From: Ophiura sarsii
Lineage: Eukaryota; Echinodermata; Ophiuroidea; Amphilepidida; Ophiuridae
NCBI GenBank assembly: GCA_035610835.1
Contig: CM069441.1
Coordinates: 88,733,574 to 88,797,573 of the forward strand
Direction of reading: 5' to 3'
DNA length: 64,000 bases
This document shows positions 46,563-57,100 of this stretch, one piece after another. How positions within the stretch are numbered: the stretch's first letter is position 1; the number at the start of each line of letters is the position of its first letter. The position numbers were made by a program, and so were the translations under genes. The notes beneath the pieces were generated by a model. The model saw only the letters and a list, made by a program, of their open reading frames with translations. It ran no database searches and was not told where the DNA came from.

Positions 46563-46684
46563 CCTGGGGGATTTCAGGCGACAGCGTACCTAGTATTCAC
46601 GATTTACACCCACTTAGGCGTGCTAAACGTGATCGATAGTTATTGATCCAAAAGTAGGTACGCAGTCGCTTGAAATCCCCCAGG
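46563..46684. mobile_element. 122-bp MITE, TIR CCTGGGGGATTTCA
   Basis: CCTGGGGGATTTCAGGCGAC...GTACCTA is mirrored by TAGGTACGCAGTCGC...CCCCCAGG. A related single end (GGGGTATTTCAAGCGACAGC) is at about 45130. Target duplication unclear. Confidence 0.75.
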
Positions 46685-46697
46685 TCGACCCCAATCG

Positions 46698-46770
46698 CGT
46701 TAGTGTAGTGGATAGGACGTCGACATGAGGAGCGAAAGGTTGTGGGTTCGAGCCTCATTAGGAGCACTTT
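46698..46770 (+). repeat. tRNA-like SINE head
   Basis: TTAGTGTAGTGGATA (A-box-like) and GGGTTCGAGCCTC (B box) about 40 bases apart, as in tRNA genes, but the acceptor and T stems pair poorly. It is a tRNA-derived repeat, not a functional tRNA on this evidence. Confidence 0.5.
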
Positions 46771-46859
46771 TGTTTTATATGCTGGATTTGCTTAGCCTGC
46801 CGGCATCATCTGTATGCTTGCCACACTGGCGTTTACCGTATCAGTTACGCCATTTTTTT

Positions 46860-47470
46860 TCTCGAAAATGTCAAAAAAAAATTATCGTTCTTTTAAAAAT
46901 AAGGATTATAATCAAATTACAAACACATTTTGTGCGAGAGCAACACACACATTTGGCAAAAATGGCACAATAAAAATCCGTTTGTTATAAATAAATGGAT
47001 ATGGTTAAATAATAAAACTATCACAATAACAGTCGTGGATCTCTGTGGCGTGCGTAGGTTGGACATGTCGTTGGCAATCGGAAATCACGGGTTCGAATAT
47101 TCCTTTTATTTTTCTATTTTTTAAACTTGAATGTGGATTAATGTAACATCATTGTTATGTCAAATTTTATCAATTATAAATGCCGCCCATGCGTTTATAG
47201 TTTTCATTTTATTTATTTATCTATCATAAATGTATCCTTGATTTATATATTTAACTTTGTATCTAAACAATTAAAATGCGTAAACAATTATATCATTGCT
47301 CGATAAATAGAGTGATTTAACTTGAGTTCAGTTTGATAATATGATAGCAAAACTTGTTGTAAAACCATTTTACCAGTGTGTCCAAAAATTTCTCCTTTGC
47401 ACAATTTGATAATACATTCAGAGATGTCACTTTTAGCCCCGCTTTAAGCTTGTTATAGCTAGGCTCAATT
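46860..47470 (+). repeat. Dispersed repeat with tRNA-like boxes, copy 2
   Basis: Extended similarity to 14140-14790, including GTGGCGTGCGTAGGTTGG and CGGGTTCGAATATTCC and the AT-rich body to CTTGTTATAGCTAGGCT. Confidence 0.6.
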
Positions 47471-47615
47471 ATAAGCAAGTTTGCGACCGGGTTTGCGACC
47501 TCTATGATTTTTAGGCTGAACACAATCCCACAGTGCATTTCGTTAAAACAGTGTAAATTATTTTTCCACGATACGTCACGTGATAACCACGATCGATTTC
47601 GCAAAATGGCGTGGT

Positions 47616-47648
<33 letters not shown>

Positions 47649-48240
47649 TAGGTACTATCCAAGCGGTGCGCAGCACCGCCCTCCGAGCTATGCTCGGACA
47701 GGGGGATGTCTGAGGGGGGATGTTCCCCCCTGAGAAGTGGGAACAAAATTCAATTTTGGAACTCATTTGGTGCGATCTGGTGTATACTTTTGAACAACAA
47801 TTTATCGAAAAGACACCTCTTCATTTCCAATAAATATTTTGTTTTTTATCAATGCACGAAAGAAGTTGAGCATATGCTGATACTGATCTATGTAACTGTT
47901 TTTATATGTGTTTTGATTTTGCGCCTCGGAATAGGTTGTCTAGATAGATGGCGCATTATAAATGCATTATTATTATGATATTCTTGATTTAAGTATAGAT
48001 GGTTTAAAAGCTCGAACAGGGGGGTGTCTGAGGGGGGATGTGCCCCCTCAGAATTGGAAATGTTTTCAATTTTCAAACTCATTTGGTGCAATCTGGTGTA
48101 TACTTTTGACCATAATTGTATCGAAAAGCCACCTCTTCATTTCCAATAAATATTTTGTTTTTTTATCAATGCACGAACATGACGAAAGAAGTTGAGCGTA
48201 TACTGATATATTTTTGATTTAAGTATATAATGGTCTAACA

Positions 48241-49139
48241 CAAGCGTGTGCAACCTGCGGCCCGCGGGCCACATGCGGCCCGCCGACCTCTAATCTGCGG
48301 CCAGCGAAGCAATCCTAAAATTCCCATTGATGCGGCCCGTTTTAACCGGAACTCTCTAGTTTTACACAAATGGCGGATTTATTTAGTGGTGTGCTCCCTT
48401 ATAATTAGTAGGGTGACGCGCTGCGTTTAGTAAATATAACTCAAGGCGTGATGGGGGCACACCACTAAATACGTCTCCCATTGAAATACACGCGTTTCGG
48501 CCCTTTTTCAAGACCGTATTTTTACCCCACGTAACAATGATGGAAGTTTTTATTTCGCATGAATGTATTAGATATGTGTTGAATTTCATTTTAAACTTGA
48601 TTTTTCTTGACCCATCTAGATGAAATTTTTCGCTACGGGCACCTAAACAGCGCCCTCACCATTTTAAACCGATATTTTCGCTTCCTCACCGGTTCCGGCA
48701 ACGATATCCTTCCGCAGCCTAGGTTCCCGTGCGTATTCGATTCCGACGATTTTTGACCACATTAGCAATGCTGAGGTTCTATTCTATCTTTTTCATAAAA
48801 AATAAGCAATATTTACTTCTATTTGCTTCCCCTGGGACGATGATCAAATTGATATAGGTACTATTTCTCCGAACCCTACACCAAACGCGGAAGGATTTAG
48901 TGTAGTGCCCCCTGATTGCGTAATAAAATCCTGGTTAAAATGGCGCTTACAGCAGTAACAGTGAGTATAAAGAGGAAATTACACGAAGAGAAGCGAGTAT
49001 TCCATGAGCAATGGACTTCCCCTCTCCCTATTGCTCCTCCTCCGGACGTGTTTTGGAGTGTTTGACAATCACTGCGGCCCGTGAATAGATCTCAAAATCA
49101 CAATGCGGCCCGTGTGGTAGAAAAGGTTGCACATGCTTG
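48241..49139. mobile_element. Non-autonomous hAT element with perfect 8-bp TSD
   Basis: Left CAAGCGTGTGCAACCTGCGG, right GGTTGCACATGCTTG, with GTCTAACA at 48233-48240 and 49140-49147. Sub-terminal TGCGGCCCG words repeat on both sides, as in several hAT families. No transposase; a second MITE (48453-48912) is nested inside. Confidence 0.92.
48453..48912. mobile_element. MITE nested in the hAT, GGGGGCACACCACTAAAT ends
   Basis: Left GGGGGCACACCACTAAAT and right ATTTAGTGTAGTGCCCCC, TGAT at 48449-48452 and 48913-48916. A related element is at 5054-5543. A third TTTAGTGGTGTGCTCCC end just outside (48382) suggests an earlier insertion. Confidence 0.85.
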
Positions 49140-50862
49140 GTCTAACAGCTCGAACAGGGGGAGTCTGAGGGGATGTATCCCCCTCAGAATTAGATTTTTT
49201 TTCAATTTTCGAACTCATTTGGTGCGATCTGGTGTATACTTTTGACCAACATTTTATCGAAAAGCCACCTCTTCATTTCTAATAAATATTTAGTTTTTTA
49301 TCAATGCACGAAAGAAGTTGAGCATAATTATTCTAATATATTTTTGATTTAAGTATAGATGGTTTAACAGGGAAGAGTCTGAGGTGTGATGTGCCCCGCC
49401 CCCCTCAGAATTGGATTTTTTTCTCAATTTTCGAACCCATTTGGTGTGTACTTTTGACTATATTTTATTGAAAAGCATTCACTTTATTTCCGATCAATAT
49501 TGGCTTTTTATATAGGCGCAAAAATGAGCTATTTTACAGTTTGCTATGGTTGAGGCTAGCCTTCATAAAGCTAAAGTTAATGTTTGAAGTCACATTATCG
49601 CGTAGGGCACAAAATTTGATACTTATTTGTTATGAAGCTAAATGTAATGTTTGAAGGTTCATGCGAGCTTAACGCGCAAAATTGCATACTTTAAACTAAT
49701 TTTGTCATAATTGAGCGACTTTTTGTTTGCTGATAACAAGCTTCTAAAAAGAAATGTAAATAATTTGAGGTTCTAAAACATCCACCCACCCGCTCGGCCT
49801 TCCCGAAACGGACATCAAGAAGTACAAGTGAAGTCACACAAGGACTGGTCCCAAGTCTTATCGTTTGGGGCATGTGCGCGCGTATTTTTGTTGTTGGTAT
49901 TGTACATATTTTGCCAATATTCGCTGGTACAAGCTTATAAAACTAAAGCAAATATTTCGAGGCACATGAGCAAAACGCGCGAAATATTGGCTTCTCAACA
50001 CTAACTAATTTTGTCATGATCGAGGTATGTTTTGGCTTAAAACTAGATTCCAAAATTAAAGTTAACGTTGATGTGACGCACAGCGCGCGAATTTTTTGGG
50101 CTATTTTACATAAATTGTGCCGCGATTGAGATACCAAACACGCAAAATTAACTTCTTTACATTAATTTTGCCAAGATTGAGATACATTTTTGCTTCTATT
50201 TTTTAAAAATTTTTTTTAACGAAAACCCCTGGCTTCTTTATACTTATTTGACACATTTGAGATATATTTTGGCCTTATGACACTGCTTTTATTGTTAAAT
50301 GTTTTGCTATTTTACCCGGTTTTGCTATGCTAGGATTGAGGTACATTTTGCCTTCAAACGGTCTTCTTAATTTGGAATGAATTTATTTTTTGGGGAAGGA
50401 ACCCATACAACGAAAAATGCTACCTTTGTATTTGAACGTCATAATTTAACTATGATTTGTCTTATCAAAATTGAGACGACAATGGCAAAATTGGGGGGAC
50501 AGGAGAAGGAGCGATCGGCCCCTTCTTAACCCTCTGGCTACGCCATTATTGCCTTGATATCCAGGGATATGTGCCGGGAACGTACAAAATAAGGGGTGGG
50601 GCATGGAAACTTACTATGTAACAAAAAAAGAACTCTATACCCTCTTCTATCTCTCTTTTTTTCTTCCTTTTTCTTCCCTTTTCTCCTTTTTCTTCTCCTT
50701 TTTTTTGATGCCAGGGACCCGGGGGGCACGTGCCCCCCAGCCCCCCCCCCTGGCTCCGCCAATGGATTGGGTCAGAAATCATCTTTACAACAAGCGGTAC
50801 GTCCGATTGGGCACGTTCATCCCACCAGCAACATGTTAGACCTTGGAAAGGTCGTCGTAGAC

Positions 50863-51228
50863 CAGGCATTCTCAACTGGTGGCGCGCGTGCCACTTGTGG
50901 CGCATCAAGCTTAAGGCATCCTAAGTGGCGCGGAGTGGTTAAAATTTGTTTTAAAAAAAAAATCATATCATGATATAGCCAGATTTCATAGGCCTATGAT
51001 GGCCAGATGTATAAATACAGCAATTTTTCTCGCGCTACACGCGCATGTGCCCTCAAAAGAGTAATATTAGTTATTATGCTGCCTACATATATGTTAAAAT
51101 ATTTTGAAATTAATGTTATAAAGGGAATTTTGCCATTGTAAATTCTAAAAAATATGACCAAGTGGAGCTTCAACAAGTTGGTTACTAAAATGTGGCGCAT
51201 CAGTCAATTATCTAGTTGAGAAAGCCCG
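50863..51228. mobile_element. Non-autonomous hAT-like element with empty site in copy A
   Basis: Left CAGGCATTCTCAACT and right AGTTGAGAAAGCCCG. TCGTAGAC at 50855-50862 and 51229-51236, single in copy A (17045-17052). Contains TCGCGCTACACGCGCATG, a relative of the CGCGCTACGCGCG word in 16660-17011. No transposase. Confidence 0.9.
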
Positions 51229-51576
51229 TCGTAGACCATCAAAAGGCAATAAATGTGTTTTAAAAAAATGTATCACGGCATTTTCTGTTACAGCTTTAGT
51301 ACATCTAGGCTAAATTAAGTGCTTAGATAGTAAGGTTTCCAATAAAGGGGGTGTCAAAATATAGAAATCGATTTTTAGGCCATTTTCAGCATAAAAAGGC
51401 AGCTTTTGGGCAAACATCTCATTTTGGTGTTTTTGGTGTAATTCATATCTTTGAACAATGTACTATCCACAAGTAATCAGTAAGACCTGATTTTCTGTTT
51501 GTTTAATGAATGGTCGCCAGTTGGTTAAAATTGATGTGTAATGACCTAAAACAGGTGTTTTACCGTAAAGATACTA

Positions 51577-51870
51577 CAGGGTGAGTCAAAAAGACTGCAA
51601 TAGTGGAAAGAAGCCATTTTGTTTTCAAAATCAAAATGAATTTTAAAACTTTTTAAACGTTGCAAGAATGATATATTTAATCCTAACTTTGTGTGTAAAA
51701 ATGAAGTCGATCGCATTTTTCGTTTGTCTTTGGTGACACTCTTTGCTGCACATCCAAATGTACCTGTTTGTCCACGAGCACAGTGATTTTCATTTGAAAT
51801 GGCACACATTGCATTTTCATATTTGAATATCCCGCCAACAAAAAAATGGAAAATGTCAGTTTTTTATTAA
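51577..51870. mobile_element. Truncated CAGGGTGAGTCAAAAA MITE
   Basis: Left end after TA (51575-51576); about 290 bp match the complement of 33260-33543, then similarity stops without a right terminus. Its left 44 bp are all that remain in copy A (17393-17436). Minus-strand open frames here parallel those of the full copy and are element sequence. Confidence 0.8.
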
Positions 51871-52359
51871 AATTTAGAACATTATACACATTATAGGCCT
51901 ACACTTTAGCATGGGTATGATTATAATTGATTATGCTAACTCACATGTAGGCCTAAACAAGAAAGGATGCATCAAATTCCAATAACATCACAAATGAACT
52001 CAAGTTTCCAAATTTAAATGAGAGGCACATTTTGTGATCCGATGCATATTGTAGGTATCTCGTGGACAAACGTGTGAAATGGGTGCACTGGTCAAAAGGT
52101 TCACTTTCGGGTCGACTGGTTCTATTCTTCTAAGTTCTAGTGTCAATGTCTTCACGGTGTCAGATGATTATTTTAACCCGCCTTTTAGAACCTTCTTTCT
52201 TAGCAGCATCCACCGTAGGACACTTGGCATCAGCAGTTCAGCCGAAGTCCATTTATAGTCTTAAATCCATCTGTTATCTGTACTAGTCTGCTTTCAGGGT
52301 CTTATATGCTTGTAGTATGCGGCGCACTGTGTCATAATTCCTTCTCGAACCATGATTTA
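51871..52359. other. No gene or repeat recognised
   Basis: AT-rich sequence with no supported open frame. It begins where the MITE similarity ends and lies just beyond the region I can match to copy A. Confidence 0.5.
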
Positions 52360-53316
52360 CAGGGTGTCTAAAAAAAACCCGTGCACGTGTTTACCCAGCT
52401 TATTGACCATGAACTTATAGAATTTGGTGTAACAATTGTATACATATTGATAGCCATAACGGTTAGCTTTCATATTCCGTTTATTTCATCTGATTTGGTT
52501 TTGTCAATCTTGAGATATGACCAATTAACTAAAGCTACCTGAAGTCGACGTTGTGCCACTTTACAGTTTGCAATGAATAGAAATGGTTACTCCGGAGAGG
52601 GGGGTGTTACCACCGGGTTACCACCCTCTAAAAAAAATCCAATCCGAAATGCAGAGTATGCTTATTTGGGTACCATGTTATAGCTAGAGGTTCCCTCTAT
52701 CTATACATACTAAAACAAGTACAAACATCCCACGCATGACGTCACAATGACGTCACCAAACATGGCCAACCTCAAAATCCCGCCGTATTCGGTGGACAGT
52801 GAAATATCATAGAAATCTTCGCCAAAAAAGTTCTAAATATCGGAATTTCACCCGGTTTTTCGCTTATAGTGATGGAAATGGTGTTTCTAACATACACCCA
52901 TGCTAAAATATTTCAGGAACACACAATAAAAATATTTTTCAAAATGGCGATTTAAAAAAAATTGTAAGGTGGCAACCACCCCCCTACTATCGGACTTTGA
53001 CGGCTTACGGTACCCTACCCCCGGGTAAGGTGGCAGCCTCAATTTGTTTTCGTCAAAATGAGCGCAGGTAATGTAAAAGCGATCACCTAGACCGTAGACG
53101 CCCTAGGTCACTGTTTTATGCGTTCTAGCGCAATCGGCGATCACCCTCCCTTAAGAGGACGAGGGTTTTAATCTTTAGCATTCTTTCCGTAAAAGTGGCA
53201 CAACTTCGATTTTAGGTAGCTTTAGTTAATTGATCATATCTCAGGATTGACAAAACCAAATTAGATGAAATAAACGGCATATGAAAGCTAAGTGTTTGGT
53301 CTATCAATATGTATAC
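52360..53316. mobile_element. Foldback element broken by retrotransposon, CAGGGTGTCTAAAA end
   Basis: Left end CAGGGTGTCTAAAAAAAACC after TA (52358-52359). The arm 52430-52563 is mirrored by 53167-53316 (for example AAAGTGGCACAAC, GATTGACAAAACCAAAT, CTATCAATATGTATAC). At 53316/53317 the right arm stops at the start of an RT fragment; its missing end was not found to the right of 58610. Confidence 0.8.
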
Positions 53317-54123
53317 AAAAAAGAAATATCTCCTCTCCTAGCTTCAATCTTCCAGCAATCCTTAGACACTGGAGAAGTTCCTAATGACTGGCGGGTTGCC
53401 AACATTGCACCGATATTCAAAAAAGGGGATCGTAGCACTGCTTCAAACTATAGACCAGTATCTCTAACATCCATTTCATGCAAGATACTCGAGCACATTA
53501 TATTCAGCCAAGTGATGGGACACTATGACACACACAACATCCTTATTGATAGTCAGCATGGTTTTCATCCCGGTCGGTCATGCGAGTCACAACTCATCAT
53601 AACATCGCATGATTTTGCCAAAGCTCTTGATGACAGGAAACAAGTGGACTCAATCATTTTAGATTTTTCAAAGGCATTCGACCGTGTCCCCCATCAACGA
53701 TTGCTCCTGAAGCTACACCATTACGGGATTCGTGGCCATCTTCTGAAGTGGTTTGAAAATTTCCTTACCAAAAGATCACAGCGAGTGGTTGTCGACGGCG
53801 AAGCCTCTGAATGGTGTGACGTCCTATCAGGAGTTCCCCAAGGAACAGTAATGGGCCCCTTACTTTTTCTCACCTTCATCAATGATATCACAAAGTCAAT
53901 CTCGTCACCAATTCGCCTATTCGCCGATGACTGTTTCATGTACCGTCCAATCAATAGCACAGACGACTGCAAAGCGCTCCAAAAGGATCTTGACACGCTG
54001 CACTCATGGACTTTAAAATGGCAGATGAAATTTAATTCTGACAAGTGCCATGTCATGCAAGTCACTCATCGTCTCAACAACATCGGCTTTCATTACCACC
54101 TGGGTGAAGACAACCTTACAACT

Positions 54124-57100
54124 TTTTTGTTGCCGTGATTGAAGTGTGTGTGCATCTCTTTATTTTGCTCCACTATATGTTTTTTTTCTTCACCTATTAT
54201 CAGTCATTTGCTGGACTAATTTTTGCTTGAGGTAACACTTGAGCATCACTGATCATCTACCTGTCATATTTGCATGATCCAGCTTCGTTTAATTTGGTGA
54301 ACTTTGGGTGAGTTTTTCCCATTGCTACTGCCATGGTAAAGTTGCCGAATTCGGAAGACTTTCTTAAGCTTACCTATTAAGCTTCTCATCGAACCACACC
54401 ATCAACTTTTAGAACTGGCATCTCTCATTAGAGGACACTTGTCACGTATGACTTGTGCTTAACAATCCACAATGGCATTGTCACAGAACAATTACCATAC
54501 ACTTGCCCTTTCATGTTTGCTGGTAGTGCGTCTCATCACTAACAACACTAGTAGTACGTATGATGACACAAACTATGGACACTCATACATGTATGGTAAA
54601 TCAGCTAGTGCCATGCCAGTTTGGTCCAGATTCTATGTCAGGTACAACGACAACAGTACTACTCCTTGGTCCTCGTCCTTACCAATTACGACTTATGATG
54701 TGAAATCTCTGTTCAAACTTAAACTACCTTGCTTGAGCTTGATTAAAGCCGGAGATGTTGAACCGAATCCCGGTCCACCAAAGAGATCTGTACCCAACGC
54801 TTTAACAGATGATGACGTTGACTTTGACATATTTTTGAAGTTGAAACGCAGAGGTCTGCACTTTCTCCATGTGAACGCAAGGTCGCTGATCCCTAAAATC
54901 TCTGAAATACGACTGATAGCTCAACAGACAAAACCTGCAGCTGTTTGCATCACAGAATCCTGGCTGGACTCGTCCGTTACTAACGATGAAATAAAACTGG
55001 AAGGCTATGACATTGTGAGAAACGACCGCCGTCGTGATGGAGGTGGCGTCTGCACATATATACGGAATGACATTGCTTATAACCCCCGTGAGGATCTTCA
55101 ACGGTCAGACCTGGAAGCTGTTTGGGTGGACATTCTTCTGCCTAGATCCAAACCGATTCTTTTGGGAACAGTTTATTTGCCACATAAACATAAAAAGTTT
55201 GTTGACATGTTTGATGAAGTTGTATCGGGGATGAGTTTCTCTCAAGAGACTTACATTTTAGGAGACTTCAATATCTGCCTTCTTGACCCTAAATCTACCG
55301 ATTCAATATGCAAAGCCTATAAAAGCTGCCTTTCCAGTGTTGGTCTTAAAAATCTAATTAAAGAGCCTACCCGTGTGACTGAAAACACTGAAAGTCTAAT
55401 TGACCATGTCCTTGTGAGCGATAATAAGATGGTTTCTCAGAGTGGGGTTATTCATCTTGGATTGAGCGACCACTTTATGACCTACTGCACCAGAAAGGCA
55501 GCTAAAGCTAAATTCAATGCCCACAACCTAATTCACATCAGATCTCTCAAGAACTATAATGTTGACACATTTAGGTCACTCCTGGCTGAATGCGATTGGT
55601 CGTCCATTTTAATCAGCGATAGTGTTGACATTGCATGGCAACGATTTAAAAAAATATTTGTCAGCATTTTAGATCAAGTTGCTCCAAAACGTGATGTTCG
55701 AATCAAGCAAAGAACTGAACCCTGGATCACTCCAACTATTCTGGAAAACATTCGGAAAAGGGATAAAATTCGTAGTCAGTTGAAAACAAATACCCCTGGT
55801 GTTGACTATCACGATTATACCACTCTTCGTAATCAAATCAACAGGGACGTTAAGATTGCTAAAGCCTCTTTTTTCCAGAACAAATTGGAGGAGTCCATGG
55901 GAAATCCCAAAAGGTTATGGTCTCATTTAAAGAACTTGGGTTACAGCTCAAAAGCTAATTCGAAAGGTAAAATTGTGTTGGAGATTGATGGTGAACTTTG
56001 CTATGATACCTTGTCTGTATGTGAATACATAAACAAATTCTTCACCTCTGTTGCTTCGGTTTTAGTTTCAAAACTTCCTGCAGCTTTGAATAGGTTTGGC
56101 ACAGCTTCAAACGCCTTTATTCAATTCTACCAGAATAAGGGTGTCTCCCCAGGTGAATTCAAACTGAAACCTGTTAATGAGGAATTTATCCTAAAGGAGC
56201 TCAGGGGATTGAATGCTTTGAAGGGCGCGGGTCTTGATGAGTTGTCCCCCAGATTTTTAAAAGATGGTGCTACTCAAATTTCCCCCCTTATCACTTTTAT
56301 TGTCAACCTTTCTATTGCCACTGATACTGTGCCTGATGAATTCAAGACTGCTAGGATCACTCCGCTGTATAAAAAGAAAAGTAAACTTGACGTTGGTAAT
56401 TACCGCCCGGTCAGTGTTCTAAACAGCGTCTCAAAGATACTTGAAAAATGTATTTATGTGCAGATTGAAGATTATCTGTCCTGTAATGACCTTATTTATC
56501 AATTTCAGTCTGGGTTTCGTTCAGGATTTTCTACAGAAACCTGCCTCATTTATTTAACTGATTTTGTCAAACTTCAAATTTCTCAAGGGAATTACGTTGG
56601 TATGATGTTGTTGGACGTCCAAAAAGCCTTTGACAGTGTAAATCATGGCATACTATGTGAAAAACTTGAAGCTATGGGCATCAGCTCTGGTTGGTTTCAG
56701 TCATATCTGAGTAACAGAACACAACTTGTCTGCATTGATGGGATCAAATCATCTCTCCAAACTATCACATGTGGTGTCCCTCAAGGTAGCCTGTTGGGCC
56801 CATTGTTATACTTATGTTATAGCAATGATATGGAGTTGGCAGTGAAGAACAAACTGCTGCTCTATGCAGACGATAGTGTTATCTTAGCATATGATAGAGA
56901 CCCCAAGGCTGTCGCTGATATGCTTGGGTCTGACCTTACATCCTGTAACCAATGGCTGGTTGACAATAAATTATCACTTCATGTAGGCAAGACAGAATGC
57001 ATGCTATTTGGCACTAAAGCTAAACTAAAGAAAGTGTCTGAATTCAGTGTTGCCTATGACGGTTATAAAATTAAATCTCAGGACTGTATTAGTTATCTTG

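Larger units (their letters stand above)
47690..49500 (+). repeat. Tandem array of ~230-310-bp units, split by a hAT
   Basis: Four units begin near 47698, 48015, 49151 and 49370 with ACAGGGGG(A/G)GTCTGAGG. They share CATTTGGTGCGATCTGGTG, GTATACTTTTGAC and TTCATTTCCAATAAATATT. The third unit boundary was split by the hAT-like insertion at 48241-49139. Confidence 0.82.
44623..50766. other. 6.1-kb composite insertion in copy B
   Basis: Separates GTGATTGATTG from GATTGGGTCAGAAATC, which adjoin in copy A. The outer ends CATAGGCGTAGCCAGG and CCTGGCTCCGCCAATG are imperfect inverted repeats; a second CTGGCTACGCCATTA end at 50533 suggests two related elements. Inside are poly-G tracts (44728-44758, 45711-45738, 46078-46105), a poly-C tract (about 47618-47648), a small MITE, a tRNA-like head, a dispersed repeat, a ~230-310-bp tandem array and a nested hAT. 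49500-50530 shows only diffuse GCGCGAA/ATTGAG words. No transposase or host gene was recognised. Confidence 0.6.
34975..51620 (+). repeat. Segmental duplication, copy B
   Basis: Second copy of the segment at 254-17436, same order and orientation. Copy-B-only inserts include 36275-36637, 36960-38272, 39604-40009, 42243-42609, about 43455-44083, the 6-kb composite 44623-50766 and the hAT-like element 50863-51228. The 17-bp minisatellite that has about 29 units in copy A is reduced here to about two units plus an inserted palindrome. Confidence 0.92.
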
